A model generated the notes under the pieces. That model made no database searches, was not told where the DNA came from, and saw only the letters and a list, made by a program, of their open reading frames with translations. Position numbers and translations under genes: made by a program. From Compostimonas suwonensis (GTDB lineage Bacteria; Actinomycetota; Actinomycetes; Actinomycetales; Microbacteriaceae): 64,000 bases of DNA. Of the stretch, positions 17,644-24,889 are shown in pieces; positions within the stretch are counted from its first letter, which is position 1; every line of letters begins with the position of its first letter. The stretch is from NCBI RefSeq assembly GCF_002797855.1, contig NZ_PGFB01000004.1, positions 372,001 to 436,000 of the forward strand. Reading direction: 5' to 3'.

Positions 17644-18048
17644 TCAGCCGATGGCGCGCATCTTGTTGTTGCGGGGGTCGTGGGTGAGCTCGGCGAGCCC
17701 GAGCTCTTCGAGCAGCGGCGGGAGATACATCCCGAACCTGCCCCGGTATCCCTTGCGCAGGCCGTACCAGCCGCCCACGGGGTTGCTCTCCGAGCGGCCC
17801 CAGGCTTCGACGGTGCCGCTCGCGGCGGCCTTCTGCTCATCGGCGGCGCCGAGCGAGACCCAGTCGCCCTGCTGCCTGAGCCAGGCGTGGAGATCGTCGA
17901 TCGCCCGCAGCTCGTAGCTGAGCCGGGTCGCGCCGACCTGGCAGATGAGCGCAGGGGGCTGGGCGGCCCGATCTGCGTACATCGTGTACTGCGACGATCC
18001 GGGAGCCGTCGTCAGCACCCAGGGGTCCTCCTGCGTTCCGAGCGCCAC
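17644..18048 (-). CDS. Conserved uncharacterised protein (134 aa)
   Basis: A 134-residue soluble protein of a family I know only as an actinobacterial hypothetical. Features visible are an N-terminal ALGTQEDPWVL, a middle LRAIDDLHAWLRQQGDWV helix, EAWGRSESNPVGGWYGL and a C-terminal YRGRFGMYLPPLLEELGL. The GTG at 18048 is chosen because GGAGG precedes it by about 10 bases; an ATG at 18111 would add 21 low-complexity basic residues and has no well-spaced ribosome site. A pentanucleotide repeat lies just upstream. Confidence 0.75.
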   Translation of the reverse strand: MALGTQEDPWVLTTAPGSSQYTMYADRAAQPPALICQVGATRLSYELRAIDDLHAWLRQQGDWVSLGAADEQKAAASGTVEAWGRSESNPVGGWYGLRKGYRGRFGMYLPPLLEELGLAELTHDPRNNKMRAIG

Positions 18049-18138
18049 GAGGCGTCTCCCTCCACCGGATGCCGACGCGGTTCTCCGGCCGACGCGTCGA
18101 GTATCCCGCATCGGGCGGGGCAAAGATAGCCTCCGCCA

Positions 18139-18168
18139 GCTCTGCTCTGCTCTGCTCTGCTCGGCTCG
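18139..18168. repeat. Pentanucleotide tandem repeat GCTC(T/G), six units
   Basis: Four GCTCT units followed by two GCTCG units in the 134-bp gap between two minus-strand genes. The last unit can pair with CGAGC at 18173-18177. Its position before the 134-residue gene could make it a slippage-prone promoter-region tract. Confidence 0.9.
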
Positions 18169-18182
18169 GGAGCGAGCGCCTC

Positions 18183-19442
18183 CTATGCCGGGCGCGGCAG
18201 GAGGCGGCCACGGCGTCTGCGGCCTCGTTCCCGCGCCGGCTGCGCCTCCTGCGGCAGCAGCTGCGCCCGCACGAAACGCTCGAGGGCGACGCGCGCGGGC
18301 GAGTTCAGCGCCGTGTCGCGCAGCGTGCGACCGGCGAGCACCGCGGCATCCGCGGCGTTCTGATCGTGCGGCACGAGCGCGGGCGACGCGATCCCGCCGA
18401 GCCGCGCGAGGGTCGACGTCACCTGGCCGCCCGCGTCGACACCGACCGCGCTCGAGCGCACCCTGTTCATAACGACGCTCAGGGCCCCGGTCTCCATGAT
18501 CTCGAGCAGTTCGACGTGCGCGCGCAGGAAGCGGGAGATGCCGATGGGGTCGGCCGCTCCGACAGCCACGACCCTGTCTGCTTCGGCGATCGCCGTGCGG
18601 GTGGCCGCGTTCCGTCGCGGCGCGAAGAGATCGCTCGAGATCTCCTCGTCGCTCTCGATGCTGAAGCCGGTGTCGATGACGATGTCCTGTGCCCAGGCCC
18701 GCGCCGCGCGCACCGTGTCGCGCACGCGCTCGGCGGAGAGCTCCGGCCAGCGGTCGGGGCGCGAGATCCCGGTGAGCACCCGGAACGAGCCGTGACCCGA
18801 GATGTAGTGCTGCGACAGCCGCTCCAGCTCGGCGTTGTCGAGCGCGTCGGCCGCGGCGAGTCGGCAGGCGGCCGCGAAGCCCGGCGACTCGTCGAGCATG
18901 CCGAGCGCGGGCGCGATCGTGCCGCCGTAGCAGTCGGCGTCGATGAGCAGCACGGCACGCCCCGCCGCCGCGAGCTCCGCGGCGATGCCCACGGCGATCG
19001 TCGATCGGCCGGGCGCGCCCGCCGGCCCCCACACCGTGATCACCGATCCGCTCTCCTCGCCGGGGCCGCCGCCCGCGCCGGATGCCGCGGGCCTCAGCGG
19101 GCCCGCGCCGGCCGCCCGAACGGTCTGCTCGACGTCTGACCAGCTCGCCGCGGCGTCCACGACCTCGTACAGCCCGAGAGCCGCGGCGTGCTTGCGCTCC
19201 AGGTCTCCGGCGGCGACGGCGACCAGGTGGATGCCGCGCCCGTCGCACGCGGAGACGAGCGCCGCCGTGAGCTGCCGGCGCGTCGACTGCACGAGCACGA
19301 TGTGCGGCGGCATCCGCTCGATGCTCGCGATCATCTCGGTGGCCGTGGCGAGGCGGGCGCTCACGGTGTGGCCCGCGGCGACGAGCTCGCCGATCAGGCG
19401 GTCTTCGATGCGGTGCTCGAGCGCGAGGGCGACGGTCGACAC
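18183..19442 (-). CDS. CpaE/TadZ-like P-loop ATPase with altered Walker A
   Basis: A 419-residue protein with an N-terminal receiver-like domain (about 1-110) and a MinD/ParA-type ATPase domain (about 133-380), the layout of TadZ/CpaE pilus-localisation proteins. The P-loop at about 137-148 reads GPAGAPGRST, with Arg146 where the Walker Lys is expected. LLIDADCYGGTIAPALGM resembles Walker A'/switch I. The tail (390-419) is Arg-rich. The start codon GTG at 19442 overlaps the end of the SAF gene region, and the pair is an operon. No Tad/Flp pilus gene is present nearby, so its role is uncertain. Confidence 0.8.
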   Translation of the reverse strand: MSTVALALEHRIEDRLIGELVAAGHTVSARLATATEMIASIERMPPHIVLVQSTRRQLTAALVSACDGRGIHLVAVAAGDLERKHAAALGLYEVVDAAASWSDVEQTVRAAGAGPLRPAASGAGGGPGEESGSVITVWGPAGAPGRSTIAVGIAAELAAAGRAVLLIDADCYGGTIAPALGMLDESPGFAAACRLAAADALDNAELERLSQHYISGHGSFRVLTGISRPDRWPELSAERVRDTVRAARAWAQDIVIDTGFSIESDEEISSDLFAPRRNAATRTAIAEADRVVAVGAADPIGISRFLRAHVELLEIMETGALSVVMNRVRSSAVGVDAGGQVTSTLARLGGIASPALVPHDQNAADAAVLAGRTLRDTALNSPARVALERFVRAQLLPQEAQPARERGRRRRGRLLPRPA

Positions 19443-19444
19443 GA

Positions 19445-20068
19445 TCAGCCCGCCGCCCGGCCGGTCGAGGGCACGACCGTGATCGCATCGGCGTTGGCGA
19501 CGGCTTCGAGAACCGCGGCGACGGCACGGTTCGGCACGAGGATCTCCACGGCCTGCGACGACGAGGAGACGACCCCCGACGGCTCGACGACCCCGATGAC
19601 GGAGGCGCCGCCCGCGAGAACGCTCGGCGGGCCGAAGCCGCCGCCCTCCGCTGGGGCGGCGGCCCACACGTCGACGACGGCGCCCGGCTGCACGGAGCTC
19701 GGCAGCCGCCCGGCGACCTCGACGACGATCGGCGCGACCCGGGCGCTCTGCTCGCGCCCCACCGCGGCCACGGGCACGAGCTCGCCCGCCGCGATGCTGC
19801 GCGTCGCCACGGCGCCGTCGTCGATCAGCCCGTCATCCGCCAGATAGCGCGACGCCGCCGAGCCGAGATTCGCCTCGGTGGCCACGAGATCGCTCGCCGT
19901 GATCCGGTCGCCCACGGCGATCGCCGACCGCGCGGCGAAGACCGGAGCCGTGCTGTCGTTCACCGAGACGACGATCGTGACCCCGACGACGGATGCCGCG
20001 ACCAGCGCGATCCCGATGCCGAGCCTCGGATCGAACCACCGCGCCCGCGCGCTCGTCTGTGCCGCCAT
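19445..20068 (-). CDS. SAF-domain membrane protein (CpaB-like)
   Basis: A 207-residue protein with one N-terminal membrane helix (about 15-37, LGIGIALVAASVVGVTIVV) and an extracytoplasmic SAF domain (about 45-110), as in CpaB/RcpC pilus proteins. The ATG at 20068 (MAAQTS) follows GGGGAG; an upstream ATG in the same frame gives an unlikely leader. It is translated just before the TadZ-like ATPase and a TTATCCACA box lies 92 bases upstream of its start. Confidence 0.8.
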   Translation of the reverse strand: MAAQTSARARWFDPRLGIGIALVAASVVGVTIVVSVNDSTAPVFAARSAIAVGDRITASDLVATEANLGSAASRYLADDGLIDDGAVATRSIAAGELVPVAAVGREQSARVAPIVVEVAGRLPSSVQPGAVVDVWAAAPAEGGGFGPPSVLAGGASVIGVVEPSGVVSSSSQAVEILVPNRAVAAVLEAVANADAITVVPSTGRAAG

Positions 20069-20159
20069 CGTTCTCCCCGCCTGCCGTACCCGCCGCGGCA
20101 TCCACTCGTCACGCGGCGACCAGCACATACTGCCTGGCCCGGCGGTCGCGGCGGGGAAG

Positions 20160-20168
20160 TTATCCACA
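20160..20168 (+). promoter_or_regulatory. TTATCCACA 9-mer (DnaA-box consensus), site 1
   Basis: A perfect match to the canonical DnaA box, 92 bases upstream of the SAF-protein start codon. One of four such sites in about 4 kb, all on the plus strand and all in gaps upstream of genes. Confidence 0.7.
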
Positions 20169-20210
20169 CATGCCGGCCCGGCGCGTGCCGGCCGTCGTCC
20201 GCCCCGGCCC

Positions 20211-20238
20211 AGGCCGTGCGCTCAGGCCGTGCGCTCAG
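20211..20238. repeat. 13-bp tandem duplication at the MFS stop codon
   Basis: AGGCCGTGCGCTC at 20211-20223 is repeated at 20224-20236, with two more matching bases. The stop codon of the MFS gene (20235-20237) lies at the inner edge. Confidence 0.9.
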
Positions 20239-21509
20239 ACCGCCTCGCGCACCTCTTCGTCGTCGTGCGGGGCGGCGGCGCCCGCGGCCCTCACGGCGGC
20301 CCGGCCCGAGGGCAACAGCAGCGCGACGACCATCACGAGCACCGTGGCGATGCCGCCGAACACGAGCAGCAGCTGCACGCTGATGACATCCGCGAGCGGG
20401 CCGAAGACGGTCATGCCGATCGGAGTCGCGAGCGCCATGACGATGCCCACGTAGCTGAAGACCCGGCCGTGCATCTCCGGCTGCACCGTCTCCTGCACGA
20501 GCGTCATGAACGGCGCCGAGAACAGCGGCACGAGCAGCCCGAACGCGAACATAAAACCGTAGAACACCCAGAGGTCGGGGCTCAGCCCGAGAGCGATCGT
20601 GAAGATCGCGAAGCCGAAGGTCGAGAAGAGGATGAGACCGATGCGGCTCCGCTTCGCCAGCCAGGTCGAGACGAGCACACCGCCGAGCAGCATGCCGAGG
20701 CTGAACGCGATCTCGAGCACCGTGACCATCCAGACCTCGGTGCCGAAGGTGCGCGCGATGAGCAGTGGCGTGATGAACGACGGGGCGACCGTGAGCAGGA
20801 AGATGAGCGCGAACACCCCCAGCAGCCAGCGGACGACGGGATGCCGCCAGATGTAGCGCATGCCCTCGACGAGGTCTTCGCGGTAGCTCGACGTCTTCTC
20901 GGCGATCGAGGCGAGCGTCGGCACGCTCACGAAGACGAGGAACCCGATTCCGATCGCCGCCGTGATGACGTCGATGAAGAACAGCGGAACGAGGCCGAAG
21001 AGGCCGAAGATCGCACCCGCGGCGGCGGGGGCGAGCAACGCCATCGCCGACTGGATCGTCTGGAAGATGCCGTTCACGCGCATGAGCTGGTCGGGCGGCG
21101 CGATCTGCGGGATCATCGCCTGCACGGCGGGCGTCTGCACACCCGCACCGACCGAGCGCACGGCGACCGCGAGCAGGATGATCCACAGATCGGTGACGCC
21201 GTTGAGCATGAGGACGGCGAGCACGAGGGTCGCCGCCGCGATCGAGCCGTCGGCGATGATCACGAGCACCCGGCGGTTCATCCGGTCGGCGAAGACGCCT
21301 CCGAAGATCGACACGACACCCTGCGGCAGGAACGCCGCGACCGCGTAGAGCGCGACGGCGAAGCCCGACCGGGTCTCGAAGGTCACGTACCACATGACCG
21401 CGTACTGCACGATCATCGAGCCGAAGAGCGAGATCGTCTGACCGCTCAGGAAAAGGCCCACGTTGCGGCGCCAGTGCGCCGGCGCGATCGCGGGGGTGGG
21501 TTCGCTCAT
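20235..21509 (-). CDS. MFS transporter, probable efflux
   Basis: A 424-residue major facilitator of the MFS_3/EntS-like kind with about 12 hydrophobic segments. Visible signatures are LFLSGQTISLFGSMIVQYAVMW in the first helix and the loop-2 GGVFADRMNRRVLVI, which matches the family G-x3-D-R-x-x-R-R pattern. Such proteins export drugs or siderophores by proton antiport. The ATG at 21509 is preferred to 21536 since GAGGA precedes it by a good distance. It is divergent from the BldC-like gene. Confidence 0.85.
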   Translation of the reverse strand: MSEPTPAIAPAHWRRNVGLFLSGQTISLFGSMIVQYAVMWYVTFETRSGFAVALYAVAAFLPQGVVSIFGGVFADRMNRRVLVIIADGSIAAATLVLAVLMLNGVTDLWIILLAVAVRSVGAGVQTPAVQAMIPQIAPPDQLMRVNGIFQTIQSAMALLAPAAAGAIFGLFGLVPLFFIDVITAAIGIGFLVFVSVPTLASIAEKTSSYREDLVEGMRYIWRHPVVRWLLGVFALIFLLTVAPSFITPLLIARTFGTEVWMVTVLEIAFSLGMLLGGVLVSTWLAKRSRIGLILFSTFGFAIFTIALGLSPDLWVFYGFMFAFGLLVPLFSAPFMTLVQETVQPEMHGRVFSYVGIVMALATPIGMTVFGPLADVISVQLLLVFGGIATVLVMVVALLLPSGRAAVRAAGAAAPHDDEEVREAV

Positions 21510-21669
21510 GGCGTCCTCATTCACTCGGGGATGCATGGGTGGAGTCTATGTGAACAGCGTACAGATTGCAGACCGCCCGACGGCGCCGCCCGCGCCGCTC
21601 ACACCTCGCGCACGCTCGCGCCGCGGAGGCGGCGGAAACCGGGCGAGCCCCGCAGAATCGGCGGCGAAC

Positions 21670-21678
21670 TTATCCACA
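21670..21678 (+). promoter_or_regulatory. TTATCCACA 9-mer (DnaA-box consensus), site 2
   Basis: A perfect box 38 bases before the BldC-like gene and 160 bases before the divergent MFS gene. Confidence 0.7.
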
Positions 21679-21716
21679 CCGTGGCACGAGACGGGCCCGC
21701 GCGGAATAATCGAGGG

Positions 21717-22004
21717 ATGACAGAAGCCGGGGACGCATCGACGCTCGGGCGATTCCTCACCCTCGCCGACACGGCCGAGATCCTCAACGTCACCGTCGCC
21801 GAGGTGCTCGAGCTCGTGCGCTCCTCCGAGCTGCCCGCGATCCAGGTGGGCGCGGGCGGCCCGTGGCGCGTGGAGCGCGTTGTGCTCGAGTCCTACATCG
21901 AGGCCCGGTACGAGGAGTCGCGGCGCCTCGGCCTCTGGCTGCAGTCCGATTTCTCGAACATCCCCGAGCTGTCGGCGGGGCGGGTGCTCCGCGCCGACGA
22001 GTAG
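21717..22004 (+). CDS. BldC-like MerR-type helix-turn-helix protein
   Basis: A 95-residue single-domain winged-helix DNA-binding protein (excisionase/BldC class). The HTH is FLTLADTAEILNVTVAEVLELVRSS and the wing ELPAIQVGAGGPWRVERVVLESYI; the C-terminal tail is acidic. In Streptomyces BldC is a developmental regulator that binds cooperatively to direct repeats; this protein belongs to the same fold class, but orthology is not proven. GAGGG precedes the ATG at 21717. A TTATCCACA box lies 38 bases upstream. Confidence 0.85.
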   Translation: MTEAGDASTLGRFLTLADTAEILNVTVAEVLELVRSSELPAIQVGAGGPWRVERVVLESYIEARYEESRRLGLWLQSDFSNIPELSAGRVLRADE

Positions 22005-22049
22005 TCCGCGGCATCCTGCATCACCCGGCCTGCATCACCTCGGCGGGCG

Positions 22050-22640
22050 TCACTCGGCAGGGTCGCCAGCCTCCGCGGCCGCCCGCCGGGCCTCCAAGCC
22101 GTCGATGAGCGCGATGCGCGACGCGACGAAGTCGTCGACCTCGGCGCGCGGCACCACCCGCAGCTCCGGCAGGGCCGTGAGCCACGCGGCGTTGAGCTCG
22201 GTCAAGTCTTCCGCGTCGTCGATGCGCTCGAACTCGTCGTCGACGGCCTCCAGGATGTCGCGGGTCTCGCTGTCGCCGAAGAACTCGCCCTCGAGGAAGC
22301 CCTCGCGCTCCTCGTCGTTGAGCGTCTGGTAGGCGTCGACCGCCCGCTCGAACAGGGCGGCGTGGCCGTGCGCATCCATGCCTTCGAGTCCGTCGCGCAC
22401 CCACTCGACGAGCGAGTCGGGCAGCCCGCTGTTGACGACGAACTGGGCGAAGCCGCCGTTCGAGACCTCCGCGAGGTAGTAGTCGACGTAGTAACTGCGT
22501 ATCGCGTTCGGGGCGATCTCGCCGATCTCGAGCAGGCCGGACAGCAGGGCGTTGACGATCGTCACGTTGGAGTAGACGATCGAATCCGCGCCCTCCTCGA
22601 TGCTCTCGGCGGAGACGACGACGGGCAGTTCTGAGGCCAT
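22050..22640 (-). CDS. DMP19 family (DUF4375) protein
   Basis: A 196-residue acidic protein with the DUF4375/DMP19 core at about 45-150: NAIRSYYVDYYLAEVSNGGFAQFV is the hallmark NGGF-x-Q-F motif. In Neisseria the family member DMP19 is a DNA mimic that blocks a repressor; most homologues are uncharacterised. The start at 22640 follows GGGAG. It is convergent with the BldC-like gene with a 45-bp gap holding a short direct repeat CTGCATCAC. Confidence 0.82.
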   Translation of the reverse strand: MASELPVVVSAESIEEGADSIVYSNVTIVNALLSGLLEIGEIAPNAIRSYYVDYYLAEVSNGGFAQFVVNSGLPDSLVEWVRDGLEGMDAHGHAALFERAVDAYQTLNDEEREGFLEGEFFGDSETRDILEAVDDEFERIDDAEDLTELNAAWLTALPELRVVPRAEVDDFVASRIALIDGLEARRAAAEAGDPAE

Positions 22641-22707
22641 GCCCCTATTCTCCCGTTCCCACACGCGCCGGCAAGCCCCGTTCTCCGAGCGTTCACGATC
22701 ACGGCCC

Positions 22708-23310
22708 TCACAGTCGCACGACGACGAGCGCCGAGAACGACACGACCCGCACGTGGTCGACGAGCTCATCGCGGCGGGGCACTCCGCGCTCGTGCACCGC
22801 GAGGTCGAGGTGGTCGCGCCCGACGCGGTCGATCGTGCCGTGCAGCCCTCCCGCGACGGTCTGCACCTCGACGGCACGCCTGCGCCGGCACAGGTCGCGC
22901 AGCACGAAGGCGATGCCGATCCTGTCGACCAGCCGCGGCCCCTCCCCCTGCCCGGCCGATGGCGCGATGCTCTCGCCGAACGCGTCCCGCTGGAGCGTGA
23001 TGCCCGCGATGGATGCCAACGGCAGCAGCCCATAGGCCGAACGCGGACCCCGACCGCCCAGCTCTCCCCCGACCCAGTCCTTGCCGAAGGTCTCCGGGCG
23101 CAGCGCGAGCGTCTCCCCCGTCACGAGCGCGATCGGCACCGAATACCGGGAGCGCTTTCCGTGAGCCTCGGACAGCGCCATGAGGCGGTCGCGCACCGAG
23201 AGCCGGCCGAGACGCAGCCGCTCCTCCTCCGCACGCAGGTCGACGTCGCCGAAACCGCGCTCGTGCTCGATCTGGCTCTCCAGATCGTCGAAGAGGTCGT
23301 CCCACCGCAT
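22708..23310 (-). CDS. Conserved actinobacterial protein of unknown function (200 aa)
   Basis: A 200-residue soluble protein, mixed alpha/beta, beginning MRWDDLFDDLESQ with the segments LSVRDRLMALSEAHGKRSRYSV and LPLASIAGITL. I recognise it as a conserved actinobacterial hypothetical that tends to occur near Rv3235-type genes, but its function is unknown. No membrane helix or catalytic motif is visible. A TTATCCACA box lies 39 bases upstream of the ATG. Confidence 0.75.
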   Translation of the reverse strand: MRWDDLFDDLESQIEHERGFGDVDLRAEEERLRLGRLSVRDRLMALSEAHGKRSRYSVPIALVTGETLALRPETFGKDWVGGELGGRGPRSAYGLLPLASIAGITLQRDAFGESIAPSAGQGEGPRLVDRIGIAFVLRDLCRRRRAVEVQTVAGGLHGTIDRVGRDHLDLAVHERGVPRRDELVDHVRVVSFSALVVVRL

Positions 23311-23349
23311 GGCAGTGACCGTACCGCGAGCGTGGGCGTGGCATCCGAG

Positions 23350-23358
23350 TTATCCACA
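23350..23358 (+). promoter_or_regulatory. TTATCCACA 9-mer (DnaA-box consensus), site 3
   Basis: A perfect box 39 bases upstream of the 200-residue protein gene (minus strand), directly joined to repeat copy A. Confidence 0.7.
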
Positions 23359-23415
23359 TACCGTAACCGCGATGAGGATCGGAGTCCGCCCTGAGCACAG
23401 CGCCACCGCAGCCCA
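23359..23415 (+). repeat. Partial duplicate of the Rv3235-like gene start, copy A
   Basis: This 57-bp stretch matches 24133-24189 at 49 of 57 positions. It repeats the promoter-proximal region and first 8 codons of the Rv3235-like gene, with the ATG changed to CTG. It marks the left edge of an extra segment that contains the LacI and beta-galactosidase fragments. Confidence 0.88.
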
Positions 23416-23477
23416 GGATGAACCCGCAGCGCGGGAAGTCGTGACACAGAGGGTCAGGTCTGGTGCAGGCTCGGTAC

Positions 23478-23795
23478 CTACCGTGCGGTGCTCTGGCGGA
23501 CGGCGAGATGCGCTGGGACGCCCGTGAAACCGTGACGGACGCTCCCGGTCTCGATCTGTTCGAGCAGGATCTCGAAGCTTCGTTGGCCGACGATGTCGAA
23601 GTCCTGGTGGACAGTGGTCAGTGGCGGCCAGAACGAGTCGGATTCCGCCATATCGTCGAATCCGACGATGCTGACGTCCTCGGGAATCCTGCGACCCCGT
23701 TCGTGCAGCGCCTTGATGATCCCGAGGGCCATCTGGTCGTTGGCGCTGAAGACCCCGCTGATCTCGGGACGGTCGGCGATCTGGTCCGGTCTCCG
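23478..23795 (-). pseudogene. LacI-family regulator, C-terminal fragment
   Basis: About 105 residues matching the C-terminal effector lobe of LacI/GalR repressors: GVFSANDQMALGIIKALHE, IPEDVSIVGFDDMAES, PPLTTVHQDFDIVGQRSFEILL. The HTH and the first lobe are missing; homology fades at about 23795, upstream of which the sequence encodes a piece of beta-galactosidase on the other strand. It has lost its own start and DNA-binding domain, so it is a remnant. The usual neighbour of such a regulator is a divergent glycosidase, which is what the adjoining fragment is. Confidence 0.85.
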
Positions 23796-23838
23796 GTTGA
23801 TCGTCGATGTGGAAGCAGAAGGGCCGAGCGGGGTCGTC

Positions 23839-24021
23839 CTGCCCCGCCACGAGTTGGTCGGTTCACCTCGACCATCGACGGACTCCAGACCCCGTGTCTG
23901 GCTGAACCTCGACATCGCTCAGAACGGGCTCGGCACCGCCGCATGCGGACCCGGCGTGCTGCCCGCCTATCAACTCATCGCGAGCAACAGGCGCCTCGAG
24001 TTGGAGATCACTTCGTCATAA
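23839..24021 (+). pseudogene. GH2 beta-galactosidase, C-terminal fragment
   Basis: About 60 residues resembling the extreme C-terminus of actinobacterial LacZ-type beta-galactosidases: RVWLNLDIAQNGLGTAACGP followed by GVLPAYQL and a natural TAA stop. The rest of this ~1000-residue enzyme is missing. Together with the LacI fragment it looks like the scar of one deletion that removed the 5' parts of both divergent genes. Identification rests on motif recall. Confidence 0.7.
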
Positions 24022-24042
24022 GCCGACGCGGAGGAGCACGAG

Positions 24043-24051
24043 TTATCCACA
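24043..24051 (+). promoter_or_regulatory. TTATCCACA 9-mer (DnaA-box consensus), site 4
   Basis: A perfect box 113 bases before the Rv3235-like ATG, sharing the 13-mer CGAGTTATCCACA with site 3. Confidence 0.7.
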
Positions 24052-24132
24052 TTTTCTAAAAACCGGTGGACACGACTTTAGTCGCCTGGTTGGGTAGACG
24101 CATCAACAGTACCCCCTATTCGGGGTAGGGCG

Positions 24133-24189
24133 TACCGTAACCACGATCATGACCGGAGTCCGCCATGAGCACAGCGTCACCCCAGCCCC
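24133..24189 (+). repeat. Rv3235-like gene start region, copy B (intact)
   Basis: The functional copy of the 57-bp repeat described at 23359-23415; it contains the real ATG at 24165. Confidence 0.88.
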
Positions 24190-24707
24190 TCGTCGCCGAG
24201 GAGCGCGCCTCCCTCACCGTCGTGCAGGCCCCCAGAGGCACAGGCACCCCGGCACGCGCAGGCACCCCGGCCCGCGCAGACGTCACCGAAGGCACAGCGG
24301 ATGACGCGGGGCGGGTCCGATTCGACACCGACGAGTTCTTCGGCCACCAGCCCGCCTCCCGCACCGAGCTGCCCTCCCCCGAGCCCCTGCTCGAGAACCT
24401 CACCCGCTGCGTGATCGAGATCCTGGCCGGGGCCCGCGAGCTCGATCAGGTCGCTCGATGGGTGAGCGACGAGGTCTACCGCAACCTCCTGCGCCGGGTC
24501 GTGCTCTCGGCCCGAGCCCGCGCGGTCAAGGGCCAGGTCGCCGCACGGCCCGCCTTCACGATCGGGCGCATCACGATGTGCGAGCCTCGCGACGGGGTCG
24601 TCGAGGCGGTCGTCATGGTGCACGGCCGCGCCCGCTCCCGGGCGGTGGCCCTGCGCCTCGAAGGCCTCGACCGCCGATGGCGGGCGAGCGCCATCCACGT
24701 GCTGTGA
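24165..24707 (+). CDS. Rv3235 family protein
   Basis: A 180-residue actinobacterial protein of unknown function. A disordered N-terminal third with the short repeat GTPARAGTPARAD precedes a conserved alpha/beta domain (about 75-180: ENLTRCVIEILAGARELDQV, VYRNLLRRVV, GLDRRWRASAIHVL). In mycobacteria the namesake lies near secA1, as here, 4.4 kb before secA. There is no signal peptide. Function is not known and is not inferred. Its upstream region carries a TTATCCACA box and has been partly duplicated. Confidence 0.85.
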   Translation: MSTASPQPLVAEERASLTVVQAPRGTGTPARAGTPARADVTEGTADDAGRVRFDTDEFFGHQPASRTELPSPEPLLENLTRCVIEILAGARELDQVARWVSDEVYRNLLRRVVLSARARAVKGQVAARPAFTIGRITMCEPRDGVVEAVVMVHGRARSRAVALRLEGLDRRWRASAIHVL

Positions 24708-24889
24708 CGCGGCGACGGCGCGACGAGGATCACAACGGACACAACGGAGACGATGAGCCCCTCACGACACCCGAAACCTGAACGTCACACATACGAAAGA
24801 CCTAGGAAATCCATAGCTGATTCTCTGTAGACCATCCGCCCCGGGCACTCACGCCGGCGGATTTTCACGAGTTCCCGTCAAGGAGTCCA

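Noticed and set aside
23478-23915. Intact LacI-type regulator gene
   Set aside because: Only the C-terminal ~105 residues resemble LacI; there is no HTH and the first 40 codons of the open frame are unrelated.
20160-24051. Chromosomal origin of replication from four DnaA-like boxes
   Set aside because: The boxes are spread over 4 kb in separate promoters, with no AT-rich unwinding region and no dnaA/dnaN/gyrB genes nearby.
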